Source of the DNA: Hyaloscypha bicolor E
Lineage: Eukaryota > Ascomycota > Leotiomycetes > Helotiales > Hyaloscyphaceae
Assembly: GCF_002865645.1 (NCBI RefSeq)
Contig: NW_020194555.1
Location: 3,064,288 to 3,128,287, forward strand
Length of the DNA stretch: 64,000 bases
Reading direction: 5' to 3'
Shown: positions 33,893-48,500 of the stretch, one piece after another
Layout: each line of letters starts with the position of its first letter
Numbering within the stretch: position 1 is the first letter of the stretch
Position numbers and translations under genes: made by a program
The notes under the pieces: generated by a model
Told to the model about the DNA's origin: nothing
Seen by the model: the letters and a program-made list of their open reading frames with translations, nothing else
The model's database searches: none

Positions 33893-35154
33893 GAGAGAAC
33901 TATTTAGATAATATAGGAAAGAAACTATAATAAAATAAAAACCTATATAAAATATATTAGAATATAAAATATAACTTAATAATAAAATAATAAAATCAAA
34001 AATATAAATAGTAAAGTATAAATAATATATCATATATAATATATAAAAGCTTAATTAAATAAATATTAATAATAGATTATTATTTAGAATTATAAAAAAC
34101 TAGCTTTTTATATAATTTTTATAAATTATATATAAAAAACTCTAATCTTTATTATATAACTAAAATATTAAAACTATTAAAATAAAGCAATTTTAATAAA
34201 ATATAATTTATTATATTATATTCGACTTCCTATTTATTTGTATTTGTTTTCTAAATACTAAAAACTAATAGAAATTCTCTATTTAGAATTCGAAATAATA
34301 AAATAATTAGAATTCTTTTTTACTAGTATTTCTAATTTTTTCTTAATATACCGAAAATATAATCTATTATTCTTAAATAGTCTTATTTTATACTTTTGAA
34401 CTTACTTAAATATAATCCGAATTTACTTAATTATATTTTTATATTAAATATAATATAGTTCTTTTTACTATTTAATATCCGCTTTTAACTATTAATTATT
34501 TTTAGTCTTTATAGCTAGATATTAAAATAGCTTATTCTAGTAAATTATATTATAGATTATATTAATATATTTTAAATAAATAGCTTCTTTAAATTTTATA
34601 TTTCTTTATATATTCTTAAATTAGTCTTTAGTAAAAGGGAAAAGCTTTTAGTAAAAAGCTTTAATAATTTTATAAAAGATTTTATTTTTATATATTTTAT
34701 CCTAAATAGTAATTAGGCTTATTAGAATTATAATAAAAGGCTTTTCGAGTAATAAATCGTTATTAAGCTATTTTTTAATTACTATTTTATTCGAGAATTA
34801 ATATTTAACTATAATTTCAGATTTATAAATTATTTAGCTAAAGATATTTATTTATCTAATTAAATATAATATATTTAAATACTTTTTTCCTATTTCCTTT
34901 ACTAGATATTTACTTAATTCCTTTATATTTTTAAGGTCGAAATTATTATAAATAAAAGAATAATTAATATTTTTAAAAACTTTTTTATTAAAGGAAGCTG
35001 CCTTTTTATAGTTTATAAAGAAAATATAACTAATATTTCGATTTTTCTTATTAAGGAAAAATTTATTATTTAGAGCTTTAATAATAGCTAGATTATTAAT
35101 ATCTTTTTTATATTAATAATAATTAATATTTCTAGAAATATAGTATTAGACTAG
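33893..35154 (-). mobile_element. Truncated LTR element, inverted relative to its neighbour
   Basis: The reverse complement of the LTR found at 35,155 and 53,948 lies at about 33,893-34,213. It is followed to 35,154 by the reverse complement of the interior just upstream of the 53,948 LTR (about 53,020-53,947). The copy stops where the next LTR starts, so it was probably broken by that insertion or by a rearrangement. Confidence 0.7.
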
Positions 35155-36399
35155 TATAATATAGCAGGCTATATTCTTTAAAAATTATATTATTTTAGTA
35201 GTTTTAAGGTTTTAGTTATATAATAAAGGCCGCGGCCTTTTATATATAACTTATAGAAATTATATAAGAAAACTGGTTTTTCTATAATTCTAGAAAATAA
35301 TTCCTTCTAAATATTTAATTAATTAAGCTTTTATATACTATATATTATTTATACTTTACTATTTATACTTTTAATTTTATTATTTTATTATTAAGTTATA
35401 TTTTATATTCTAGTATACTTTATATAGGTTTTTATTTTATTATAGTTTTCTTTCTATATATTTTATAATAAGTAATATAGGAAAAATTAAAACTTTATAA
35501 TTAAAGTAATATTTTTATAAAGTTTTAAAGGATTTTTATAAAGCAAATTATTAGTTTAATAAATTAGAGAAAAAAAAGGCTATTATAATATCTTAAACCT
35601 AAGGCTAAAATATTAAAGATATATAAGTATTAATCTTAGTATCTTATATTAATTTCCGATATATCTAGTAATTTGAATACGAGTTAATTATAAGATATAA
35701 TTACTAATATAGTATATAGAAATAGTAAAAATAGAGGCTAACTATAAAAGAAAAAAAAGTAAAGGAAATAAAATAAGAAATATTATACTAAGATAATATA
35801 AATTAGATCTTAATTAGAAATAGACTTTAGTATTCGGAAATAAAGTTATATTATTAATTTATATATTATTTTTAATTATAGTAAAGACCGGAATAGAAAT
35901 AGTATTAGTTTTAGTAAAAAAACTTATTTCTAAATTTGAAAAAGATATTTAAAAGAGGAAATATCTTTAATTTTAAATAAAATAATAAATAGAAATCGGA
36001 AATAAGAAATTATATAAATAATCTAGAAAAGCTTTTAGAAAAATAAAAGAATACTAAATAAAGATAAATTTTTTTTATTTTTAGAAAAGTTAAAAAATTA
36101 GTAAAATTATTTTTATTATTACTTTTAATAATATTATTAAATATATCTAATTTAGTAAAAATAAAAAGAAATACTATAAATATTAAGCTAATAGAATAGA
36201 AAAAAGAATATAAATAATAAAAATAAGACTAGAAAAGCTATTATCTTATTATTACTAATACTAAAACTCGAATCTAGACTATATTTATTATTATTAACTA
36301 GTTTCTTCTAAATTCCGGTTTCTAAACTAAAAGATATATTTAAATAGAAAGTTAGCCTTTTAGGAATCTTATTAGTAGAAGTCTCAGATATAGAAACTC

Positions 36400-37750
36400 T
36401 ATAATTAATTATAAAAGAAATTATTAAGATTAATATAACTAAGAATAAATATATACTAGTACCGGATTTAAATCTACTATTTATAGAAGCTCCTGAAATA
36501 CTATAGTTTTAGGAAAGTAATATTTTTATATTCTTGAAATAATATATAGATATATATAAAAACTATTATATTTCTAATAATATTTAAAAAAAGAGAATTA
36601 TCTATTATATTTCTCTTATTTATAAGAATTAGATTAAGGCTATATTAGAGTATTATATTAATAATCCAGAAAATTACTAGAAAATCAAGTTTTTTAAAGC
36701 CTTATTAAAAGAATTCCGAAAATATAACTAGGAAATACTCAAAATTAGCTATAACTTTTTTAATTAGATTATTATATAAGCCTAGAATAAAGAAATCTTT
36801 TCCAAGTCTTATATTAATATATTTAATAAAATATTAAAGAAATTACTAAAAAGAAAAGAAATAAAAGAAATTATTTAGTATCGAGAATTTATAAGAAAAT
36901 TATCTATTCTAGTAAAAGATTATATTTTTAAGAATATAAACTTTAAACCTATAAATATTTCTATTTATAAATATAATAAGATATATAAGAAAATAATAAT
37001 ATTTTATTAATATAAAGAAAAGAAATACTATTTTAATATTATTAATAATTCAGATATATTTAAGCTTAAATAAGAATACTTAAATATAATAATTTATAAT
37101 ATAATTCCTAAACTAGAAAATAATTACTTTTTATTAGTTTCTTTTATTATATTTCCTAAAGCTATTATAGATATAAATAAGAAAAGAATTTAATCTATAG
37201 CTAATTATATAAAACCTACTAAAAATAGTAAACTCAAAAGAAATAATATTAACTAGTTAATAAGAAATCTGGAAAAACTATTTATTACTATTATAATTTA
37301 AGAGAACTTATAAAAATAATTTAATATAGCTACTATTATAATTCGAGAGAATATCTATAGCCTATTTATATAATATAGCTAATTATAATAGATATAATAA
37401 TACTAATAGCTTAGTAGATATAATTCGGGTCTTTAAAGAAAATATATTAAAAGTTATAGTAAAAGTTATAGAAAATACTATAGTAGTTATAGTAATTAAG
37501 CTAGAATAAATAAAAGATCTAAATAACTATATTCTAAAAGAAATTAGTCTCAAGTATAATTAGAGAATACTATTTAAATTAATATAGCCTATAATATAAA
37601 CCTAAAACTAAAAGAATAAATTTATTATAGGTACTATAATAGAAATAAGAATAATAATATTAACTTAGAATATATCTATATTTCTTAGTTCTATTACCTA
37701 TTAATAGAAGAATTTATAAACTATAGATATATTTACTAATTTAATAGAAA
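36400..37750 (+). pseudogene. Ty3/gypsy gag remnant
   Basis: The broken plus-strand reading contains a capsid-like stretch (EAPEILWFWESNIFIFLKWY, then ENYWKIKFFKALLKEFRKY at about 36,670-36,740). It resembles fungal gypsy Gag, where FLERYE-type and WK-LK-EFR segments are usual. Gln, Trp and Arg codons are replaced by stops or Lys. A Tyr-rich segment near 37,620-37,660 may be the mutated zinc knuckle. Upstream sequence from about 35,900 may belong to the same protein. Confidence 0.55.
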
Positions 37751-39370
37751 ATAATATAAAGAACTATTTGAGCCTAAATAAGAAAATTTTTCCTTTTTTC
37801 TTACTAATAAATACTAGTAATTTAACTAAATTATTTTCTAAGTCCGAAAAGAGAATTTAATTATAATTTAAATATTTAATTCAAAAATATCTAGAGATTA
37901 ATAAGAAATATCTAGTTTATTAGATAAGAAAAAGAAAAGAAAACTAGCTAACTAGAATCTATATATAAAAATAAGTAAATTATATCTAGAAAATCTAAAT
38001 AGCTATTTTGCTTTAGAAGAAATTATATTAGAATTACTAATATTTTAGGTTCTGAAATTAATAAATAGTATTAAGATTTAGTTATAAATAGTATTTCTAT
38101 TAATACTATAGCGGATTTCTTATTAAAAAGAAAGAAAAAAGAGATAGAAATAGTTAAAGAAGTTTTCCAAAAACAAGCCAGAACTAAAGAAAAGCTATTT
38201 TATATAAGAGGCTAAAAGAATACTATTTTAAGAAATAATAAATAAGGAAATAGCCTAGCTAAAAATATAGATATTAATATTTCTGGAAATAAATAGAATA
38301 AATTAGAAACCTAATATACTTTTAATTACAATAAATATAGAACTTCTAAAATTAATAATATTCTAATAAGATTACTAAAGAAAGTAATTATTTTACTCTT
38401 AAAAACTTAGAAAAAAATAAGAATATTTATTAATACTTTAAAAATACTAGATCTAGTTATTATATTTTAAAACTAATAGATTAATAATAATACTTCTTAT
38501 CTTACTATCTTATAAATAGGAAATATTATTATATTAAATATAGTTAAATAGATTAAAAGATCTATAAAACTAGTAGTTATAGCTTATATAATAGATAGAA
38601 TATTTAAAGAATTAGAAATACTAGTTTAGGTATCTAATACTAATAAAATTATTTAATTTAAAAGTAATAGTATTAATATTCGAATATTACTAGCTTATAA
38701 ATATATTATATAATCTTTATATTTCTAATTTATATTTCGAGAACTTTAAGGAAATATTAAATATAAGGAAATAATTAATACTAGAACTAAAATTAATATT
38801 TTTTCTAAAAAAATCTCTAAAAATATTAGTAAAATAATATATAATATTATAGATTATTAAATATCTATTATTACTAGAGCTAAATTTGAATTTATAGAAA
38901 TAGTAAAGCTTAAAGCTAAGATTATAAATAGAATAAAATATAAAAATATTTTCTTTCTAGTTAAAAAAGCTTTAAAGATTCTATTTAGTTAATTGTTTTT
39001 AATAAAGATAAAGATAAATATTATATATAGAAGTAATAATTTATAGAATAGAAGATTTATTAATTCTAAAAAGAACTAGAATACTTATATTATTATAATT
39101 ATTCTATTTTTAAAAAATACCGGGAAATAGAAAAAAGTAATAGTTTAAAAATACTAAGCCTCTAGAATTAAGAAATTAAATAATATAAAATAGGAAACTA
39201 AAAGTAAAAAGAAAAAATAGAGTCTAGTATTATAACTAGTAGTAATATTAGAAGAAATAGAAAAATACCGGGATTTCTTATTAATTCTTTTATTTTAGAT
39301 TTAGAAGTTTAGAAAATTAATAATATTTTTGGGGAAACTAAAATAAAAAAGACTCTAATTAGAATATTAT

Positions 39371-39651
39371 TATTACGAGTATAAGATCTAGAGGCCTAAA
39401 AGATATAGTTAGACTGTTTCTATTTTAATAATTTAAAGCTAAAGAAAGAAGAGGATCTTAAAGAAGCCTCGGATCTAAATAATTATAAGCTATATACGGG
39501 CCTATATACTAGCTTAAGCTCGGAGTTATATATAACTATTAGGTAACTATAGATATTATACTTAGATACCAGATATCTTATTTAGATACCAGATATCTTA
39601 CTAGTTCTAGTCTAATCCCTACTAATACTATATATTATAATAATTATAATA
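39371..39651 (-). repeat. 3' LTR of the minus-strand Ty3/gypsy element
   Basis: It matches the copy at 45,255 over its full 281 bases. Most differences are C/T or A/G. It contains an internal tandem pair of TTAGATACCAGATATCTTA (39,561-39,601). The minus-strand ends are TA...TA, derived from TG...CA. Confidence 0.92.
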
Positions 39652-39699
39652 TTACCTCTTTTCTCGAAATAAGCTTATTTCCGAGCTTTAAAAGTTCCT

Positions 39700-42600
39700 A
39701 TTGAATTCTCAAGTTATAGGTCATATATTAAAGGCCAGGGCCTTTTATATATAACTTATAAGAATTTCTATTTGTATTATATGGTTCTAGTAATATATTA
39801 TTTTTAGTATAGTTTAACTAATAAGAGAGGTTTTAGGGTAGTTCTAGCTATTCGGGATTCTTATTATAAAAGCTCTAAAGAGCCAGGATACTATTACTTA
39901 ATAAGGATATAAAATACTATTCTGGATCTAAATCTTATTCTTTTTACTAGACTTAATACTTGAGCTTCTTATAAAGTAACTTTATTACTAGTATTTCTTA
40001 AACTTTATATTTCGTTTCCCTGTCTTATAGTTCTAATAGTAGAGGCTCCGAATTTACTTATTCGGAAAGAGAATTACCTGAATCTTTATATAGCTTCTTT
40101 ATATAAAATACTAGATATATTCTTATTAATTCCGGAAGCTTAAGCCTAAAGAAATATCCTACTTATTTCAGGATTTCATATAATTCTTTTATTTAGTAAG
40201 CTAGCTTGTGGCTCGGATAATTATTCTTTTAGTACTTAGTAATAATTTATATCTTGTTTCTTATTTTGAAGTTTACTAATTAGTAGTACTTATTAGCTTA
40301 GGTAATATAATACTTTTATACTTATATTATATTCTCCTATATCTTTTACTATAATTTATAGAGCCGTATTACTAGGGCTTTTATTTCTTGCCTATTTAGC
40401 TCTTTTTTCGGAGTATTTAATTATATTTGGGTTTTCTAGTTAAATAATATTCGTAATTTATAGCTCTTTTCTATAAGAAACAGAAATTAGCCTATAATCT
40501 TATAAACTAGAGCTATTTATTAGTAATTAATTATTACTTCCTATTTGTTCTAATTATTCTAGTAGTAATTTATATAGAAATATAGCTATTAGTTAAAGTA
40601 CTAGTTAATAATCTCTATCTAGTTATTAGTTTAGGGATAGTTAATAATTAATAACTTGAGCTTTATACTAATATATTTATAGAACTTACTCTAGAAATCC
40701 GATATAAACTAGAGGCCTTAATTAGATATTATAGTTTCCGGAATACTAATTTAGCGAACTATATAAGTAAGAAATAGGGGTATTAATTCTTTAGTTATTA
40801 CTATATCTCGAACAGGAATTATAATAAAGTACTTATTTAGATAATTAATAAAGATTATTATTATATTATATTTATTTCTATTTTCTGGGCACTTTTTAAA
40901 ATTTACTAATATATATTACTAGAGGCAGTTAGGGACTAGTAATAAATATAAGAGCCCTGGCTTCTTATTTCTAGGAACGTGAGATTATTAATAGATATAA
41001 TAGTTATTTCTATACTAATTAATATTTATATTCTGGCCTAGCTAGTAATAGCGGGCCTAAAAAAGCTATTAAAGCTTAGCTTATTCTAAATATTCTATTA
41101 GAGGCTATATATATATCTCCTAAATAAGAGTAATATATAAGGATATCTCAGGTATTATTATATTATTAAATATAAATAGTTTACTATATTATAAGAAAAA
41201 GCTATTTTATAGTATTCAAGTACCTTTCTTCTCGTTTCTTGCTTTATTTTATAGCTTTTCTAGCTTCTATAACTCTTGGTTCTCGCTTAATAACTTGTTT
41301 ATAAGCTAAATACTATTATACTAGATTTCTTTCTAAGCCAGGCTTATAAAGGCCTTAATTAGAGCTAATTAGAAATCCCGTATAATATTATTATTAATCT
41401 TTTATTATAGGAGAAGAATTTGGGTTTAGTAGGCTACTATTATCTTATTCTAGGCAGTTATATTCTTATACTTCTTATTTAAGGTATCCGCTTATTTATT
41501 TAACTTACTTGCCTAATATATAAGCTTAAAGTAATAATGAGAAAGATACTTTATCTAGTAAGCTTGCCTTACTAAAAGCTTCTTTATAGTTATAAAATAC
41601 TCGAGAGTTCAGTAATTTAAATAAATTATAAAAAGTATCTCTTATAAGCCTTCTAGCTTTACTTACTATTTAGTTAAAGAAAAAATAATAGCAAATATTT
41701 CTTTATTATAGATATTATAGTTTAGCTCTACTAATTATATAGTTTTAGAGAAGAATACTACCGGGTACTAGAGTTCTATTTAGGAATCTTATTATAAGAA
41801 AATACCGGCTATAACTTTATTTAATATATTTGTTTTAACTATAAGAAAAAGATTCGGGTTATAGTAATATAGAATTAGTATAAAGAGTATAGCTTGTTTT
41901 AGCTTATTAAAATCTTCTTAATACTAATCCGTCTACTTATACGAGACTTCCTTATATATTAGAGCTATTAGAGGCTTTATTATATAGCTATATTCCGTAA
42001 TAAAATACTAATAAAAATTATAAAAGCTTAGAAAGCCTTATATTCCCTTAATTATTATTAAAAATTACTAGTTCTTAATAATTACTATCTTATTTAGATC
42101 TATTTTAATACTTTTAGTAAAGATAATAAAGCCTAGATACTTTATATAAGTAATCTTAAACTCTAATTTCTTAATATTTACTTAGAGGCCAGTATCTTAT
42201 AGCTATTAAAGAACCTTTTATATATAGTTTTTATACTTAAGGGAATTATTTAAGTAAATTAGGATATTATTTAGATAAACTATATAAAATATATTAAGGT
42301 AATTAAAGAAGATATTATTTATATATCTCTAATATATAATAAGGCTATTAGTTAAGCCTTTCTAAAGAACTTTATATTTATAGGCCTTATATCTCATATA
42401 GAAAGTTATGAGTTTTTCTAATTCTGGATCTATTCTAATTTAATAAAATACCTACTAAATATCTAGTTTTATATAAATCTTAGCTTAAGCTAATTATATA
42501 AGAATCTTATAAATAAGAGAAAGAGAATAATAATTCTTTTATATTAGGTTATTTAGTTTATAATAGTTAATATAGAATTATAGAACTCTATTAGCCTTTT

Positions 42601-43850
42601 TTATAAAGAAAATTAGAGATATAAAAGGGAATTAGCTTAGCTTAATAAAGCCCTATTAGAGGTTCTTTTTAAGAAAATACTTGATTTCTTATAGCTTATA
42701 GGTTAATTATTAATAAAATAGCAAATATTCTAGATTCTTCGAGCTCTTGGGATTATTAATCTAAATCTTGTAGTTATAGAACTAATATAGAAATAAGATA
42801 TTTAATACTTTTTTTAAAAAGATATTTGTAAAGTCTTTAAATTTCTTTAATAAAATTCTTACTAGCTATTATAACTCTATCTCTTCTGGCTATTGCTTGC
42901 CTGAAATAAACTTATTTTCTTATTATAATTCTAGCTCTTTATTAATCTCGAAAAATAATATTATAAAAAAGAGATTTTCCTTCTTTTATAGATTTATCTG
43001 AAATATAGCTAATAAGATATTTATAATATTAACTATAGGCCTTAATTAATACTTATAGCTTTCTTTTAAATAGTATAGCTTTATTATTTCTATTTTTAGT
43101 TTAGGAAAAGCTTCTATATTTCCTAAGGCTACTTATATTTCTCTATAGAATTAAGCTTAGTTTTTTTACTATATACGGCTTCCTAAGCCGGGCTTATAAA
43201 GAGAATTAAAGGATTTCCTCTTTATAATCTAAGGTTTCTAGAACTTATTTATAGCTATAGCTTTATTTCTTTTATCTATATTTTCTTAATACTAGTTATT
43301 TTTTCCAGATTCTAAGTTCTTATAAGTAGTAGTTAGAACCTTATTCTAATTCTTCTTTTTAGGCTAATTATCTAGCCAGATTAATTTTCTATTCTTATAA
43401 TTAATTAAGATACTAGTACTTATAAATTATTATTATTCTAATATTATATTATACTTATCTAGCTCTATAACTAATATAAGTACTAGAACTTTCCGTTTAT
43501 TAATTAAGAATATAAGCTTAATATAGTAAGTAATAGATATAGCCTACTTATTATTAAACTCTCTTATATTATAGGATAATATTAATTAAATAGGCTTAAT
43601 ATCTAGAAATTATTTAATTATTCTTATAAACTTGGAATTAATAAAAATATATCTATTTATTCCGGTATTAATAAGAAAAAAAGTCTTAATATCTAATTTA
43701 TTATTACTAATTATATAAGGAAATATAAATATATTATTTTTAAATAGCTAGCTTAAATTAACTTTTATTATATTAATATAATATAGCCTTAAAGAGAAAA
43801 CTTTTTTTAGAAGTTATTATTTCTTTATTTTATATTCTTGAATAGCTTAC
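39700..43850 (-). pseudogene. Ty3/gypsy pol remnant (reverse transcriptase readable)
   Basis: The reverse transcriptase is clear at about 42,440-41,850 on the minus strand: YKVLWKGLTNS, IFYIVYLNNILIYLNNS with the catalytic box YLNN (42,278-42,267) in place of YLDD, then FKITYIKYLGFIIFTKSIKID, IKGIWGFLSFYNFYWYFI and ALIYKEVSYKWTD. These are the thumb and RNase H entry of the Ty3/gypsy type. Both catalytic Asp codons (GAC/GAT) have become Asn (AAT), so activity is destroyed. RNase H and integrase should follow leftward; I could not read them securely. Confidence 0.8.
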
Positions 43851-43899
43851 TTATAATAAGTACTACTAGCTTAGTTACTAAGATTTGCTTTATATACTT

Positions 43900-45100
43900 T
43901 ATCTTAGGCTTTAGATAATTTTTTAATATATAACTAAATCTATTATAGTTATAGTACTTGAGGTTAGAGAATTCGGGCTTTAGAATAATAGATTTATCTA
44001 TTACTAGAGTCTTAAAAGTAGGCTTTATATAAGGGGCATTTCCTGAACTTAGTTTATTTATATCTTTATTAGCCTTTTTAGATACCTGGTTTTTCTTTTT
44101 ATAATAAGCTCGGATTTACTAGTTATTTATAATATAGTATTATATAAACTTTATAATATAAATAGCCGGATTATTATAGTATATAATTATAGCCTTTTAA
44201 AGCTTTCAGGTAAGCTTATTATTTAGGTTATTCTTAAGGTTCTATAAGTTAATATTTCTATCTATTATATATCTTAGAAATAGGGTATAGAACTTCTAAA
44301 AAGTCTGGCTCTTTTTTATAAATAGCTTTTTAAAGGCTTACCGAATATTATATTTCTTATTCAGGTTACTATATAGTTTCTCTAAATAGATATATAGTTC
44401 TCTAATAGTCTTATATATATATTAATTATTCTAGTTTAGGCGGGGAAAGATTAATATAAGAGTATAGCTATTTATATAGCCGGAAATATAAATAATCTTA
44501 AGGTTCTTTATCTAATTAATATTAAAGTTATTATAGAGCTTATTCTTAATCTAAACTAACTAATTATTAAAGATAATACTATTCTTAGTTATATCTTTAA
44601 AGATAAGAAGATTAGGAAGTTTAACTAAATATCTATTTTCTAGAATAGGGAAACCGGTTATTTCTATAGGCTATATAATAAGTTTCTTAATAATAGCTTT
44701 ATTTTTTTATAGAACTTATTTAGTTTCTTTTAGTTAATTATAATAATTCTCGCTATAAGAATATTACGGATTATTAGAATTAGCTTAATAATTTTTTTAT
44801 ATAAAGCTTCTGGATTCCGGAATAACTTTTAAAAGTTTGCCTTTAATAGAATAGATTCCTCTTTTTTCTTGGCTCTCTAAAAAAAAGTATCTTTCTTATT
44901 ATAAGTATTAATAAGATACTCGGACCTCTTAGAAGACTTAATAAGAAGCTCTAGTTTACCTTCTAGTAATATACTAGTAGTATCTCGTACTATAGCTTCT
45001 TCTAACTTATCTAGTTATTCCGGAACTTGCTTTCTTATAAATCTTTATTTAGTAATAAGGTTACTAGCCTATTTACTTGCCTGGCCGGTCTAGGGCTTTC
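43900..45100 (-). pseudogene. Ty3/gypsy gag remnant with altered zinc knuckle
   Basis: Minus-strand reading shows LKIIYISGYINSYTLILIFPR and YKTIRELYIYLEKLYSN, matching the capsid of fungal gypsy elements. At 43,956-43,915 it shows KYYNYNRFSYILKNYLKPK. The last has Tyr-x2-Tyr-x4-Tyr-x4-Tyr in place of CCHC; each Tyr codon is one RIP-type transition from Cys or His. Scattered stops replace Trp and Gln codons. Confidence 0.8.
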
Positions 45101-45254
45101 TTACCTAGCTATTCTAGAGCTTTCTTTTATTCTAATATTAATTAACTAGTATAAGAGTAGCTATAGTATATTATATCTATACTTATTGAAAACTAATTAA
45201 GTAACTATTATTTAAATTCTTTATAGAATTAAAAAGTAAATAAGCTTTAAATTA

Positions 45255-45535
45255 TATTATAAGTATAAGATCTAGGGGCCTAGAAAGTATAATTAGACTA
45301 TTTCTATTTCGATAATTCAAAGCTAAAGAGAGAAGAGGATCTTAAAAGAGCCTCGAATCTAAATAATTACAAGCTATATACGGGCCTATATACTAGCTTA
45401 AGCTCGGAGTTACATATAACTATTAGGTAACTATAGATATTATATTTAGATACCAGATACCTTATTTAGATACCAGATATCTTACTAGTTCTAGTCTAAC
45501 CCCTACTAGTATTATATATTATAATAACTATAATA
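45255..45535 (-). repeat. 5' LTR of the minus-strand Ty3/gypsy element
   Basis: Pairs with 39,371-39,651. It keeps more C and G than the other copy (for example AACCCCTACTAG against AATCCCTACTAA), giving a direct record of which sites mutated. Confidence 0.92.
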
Positions 45536-45540
45536 ATTAT

Positions 45541-48500
45541 TAAAAGTAGTTCCAGATTTAATAGAAAAAAAAATAAAAAGAATATTAAATAAAAATATTT
45601 CTAAAGAAAAAATAGAATAATATTTTCTAATAATAAAGAAATATATTTCTAAAGCTAAAGAATATAAAATTCAAACTAGAAAGAATTCTGAAATATATAA
45701 GAGCTTTAAAAAAATATTAGAATACCGGATAAAAAGATACTTTTTATATCTAACTAGAAAAGAGTTATATAAAAAGATTATAAACTCTAGAGATTAAATA
45801 AAAAGAATACTAAAGAAAATAGCTATAGCTCTTAAGAATAATAATAACTATAGTCTATTTCTAGTTATAGAAATATATAAAATAAAGAATAAAAAAGTTT
45901 AACTAATAAATACTAATAATAAAACTAGAAAAAGTTCTAGTAAATATCCGAACTAATTTAAAAGATCTAAAGCTAGAGAATATTTATAGAAATATACTAG
46001 AAAATATAAGAATTACTTTTTATTAAGAATATTAGCTATTTTAAGAAATTTATAACTTATTCCGGAATACCTTAAATAATTAGATATTAGTAACTAATTC
46101 TAGAAAAAGAAACTAGCTATATTCCGAGAATTACTAGTTAATTAAAAAAGTATAATTATATTTAATTAGAAAGAAATAGAAAAAGTCTATAAGAATATTA
46201 GCTTATTTATTCTAATTAAGACTATTAAATATAAGGCCTAGTAAGAAAAGAATTTCTTATATTCTAAAGCTCTAATACTAGTAATAGTAAAAATATTATT
46301 AGAATATCTAAATTATAAAGTTCTTAAGAAATATAATAAATCTTACTAAAATCTATAGTTCTTAGTTATAAAAAAGATTACTAGAACTTATAGATTAATT
46401 AATACTACTATAAAAATAAATTTAGTAATTCTATAAAATACTAATTTATTTCTATTTATTAATAAGATCTCGAAAGAATTTACTAGATATACTTATATCT
46501 TTCTAATTAATTTCTTTTTCGGATATAATTAACTTATACTAGATACTTATAGTAAAGATTTAATTATATTTATAATACCTCTAGAATTATTAAAAATAAC
46601 TATACTATTTTAGGAAACTACTAATTCTATTATATAGTTTATATAAGTTATTATAACTATTTTAGAGAATCTATTTCCCAAAATTACTATATTATTTATT
46701 AATAATATTAGAGTTAAAGAACCTTATATAAACTATTATAGATAGCTTATTTTATTTAGTATTTAGTACTTTATATTTAAATATCTTTAAAACCTAAATA
46801 TAACCTTAGATAAAATTAAATAAGCCAGAGCTAGTATTAGAGAAAAATTATAGTTCTATTATAATAATATAGTTATTATTAGCTTTATCTATAAAGTATT
46901 TAGAAAAAGCCCTTTAAGCTTAAGAATTACTAAGATCTTAAAATAAGAATATTATAATAATATAACTAAAAGTAAGATATTTATTAGAATTATTATTTAC
47001 TATTATATTTAGATTAAGGGCTTTATAATTATTACTAAACCCATTTACTATTTAATAAGGAAAGATATAATATAAAACTAGAATAATAAATAAGTATAAG
47101 CTATATAAATTTTTTAAAAAAAGCTTATTATTACTCTAATATTCTATAAGTTATACTATAATTTATTAGAAAGTTAGGAAATAATTATATTAGTAATAGA
47201 TACTAGCCTAAATAAATAGGGCAGAACTCTTAATTAATATAATAATAAAGAAAAAAAGAAAGTTATATAGTATAAGTCTGAAATATAATATTACTAAGAG
47301 AAAATACTAAGAACTAATAAAGTATCTATAGAAAGTATAATTCTGGCTATATGAAATTTACTTTATCCTTAAACTAAATACTAATATACTTGTTATATAG
47401 CTAAGTAAAATAGCTATAGATCTTTCTAGAACTCTAGTTACTTACTAGCTAGTATAGATTTAACTATTTGATTTTAAAGTTAAATATATTAAAGAAATCA
47501 AGTATATTACTATTAATAAATTATTGAAATACTTATAGTAAAAAGGCAATACTAAAGATAATAAGGATATTAATAAATAATTAGTAATAGAGCTTAATAC
47601 TATTAAAATAGTATCTATTAGATAAAAAGTTTAGTTAAAGGAAATAGTTCCGGTTTAATTATATAATACTATTTTGAGAAATTAGACTTCTAAAACCTTT
47701 ATTAGATATTTGAATAGTAGTATCTAATTATTAAAGATTAATAATTAAAGCCTTATTATATCTAGAAGTAAATTAATAATATTAAAAAATAATAATATTC
47801 GGAAGTTATATAGTAAAAGCTATAGTTTTTTATATATAACCTCTAGTAAAATAGTAAATAATAGTATTAACTTCTATACTTTATTTAATAACCCGACTAT
47901 TTTATTAGATCTCTTAGATAATAGCTATTTCGAATAATACTAGAATATTATATAATATCTTATAATACTTTCTAGACTAAAAGAAATATTTAGAGCCGAG
48001 TTTCGAAAACTAAATAGAAAAGCTTTAAATTATAATATAAGAAATTAATTACTATAAAAAGTTATATCTAAAATATATTTATTTTAACTTATTATTAATA
48101 ATTGAAAATAAAAATAAATTATTATTAAAGAGCTATATAATGAAATTAGATATACTAGAAGATAGAATATATTTTATTTAATAGCTAGTTATTATTACCA
48201 GAAAAGTTACTATAATTATATATAAAAATATATTAGTATTTATAAAGTTTATTAATATAAGAATAAAAGAAGATAAGAAAAGGCTCTATATCTAATAAAA
48301 GCTATATCTCTTTTTTATTACTTTAGAATTAATATAATTAAACTATTAGACTATAAAGGATATAACTTATTAGTTATTACTAGAAATAATTTTTTAGAAT
48401 AAGTTAAAGCTAGATTTCTAAAGAACCCGATTAGTAAAAAGATTACTAAATTTATTTAAAAAGAAATTATTTATAAATATAGTTTATTTAAATAGCTTAA

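Larger units (their letters stand above)
39371..45535 (-). mobile_element. Complete Ty3/gypsy LTR retrotransposon, RIP-inactivated
   Basis: The element is 6,165 bases, bounded by 281-base LTRs (39,371-39,651 and 45,255-45,535) and a perfect target duplication ATTAT (39,366-39,370 and 45,536-45,540). On the minus strand gag comes first, then pol in the order protease, reverse transcriptase and integrase expected for Ty3/gypsy, although only gag and RT are clearly readable. It interrupts the plus-strand pol of another gypsy element, so it is the younger insertion. Both have since been mutated to the same degree. Confidence 0.9.

Noticed and set aside
33851..34033. 60-codon Tyr/Phe/Ile-rich minus-strand frame
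   Set aside because: It lies in the inverted LTR and reflects extreme AT content.
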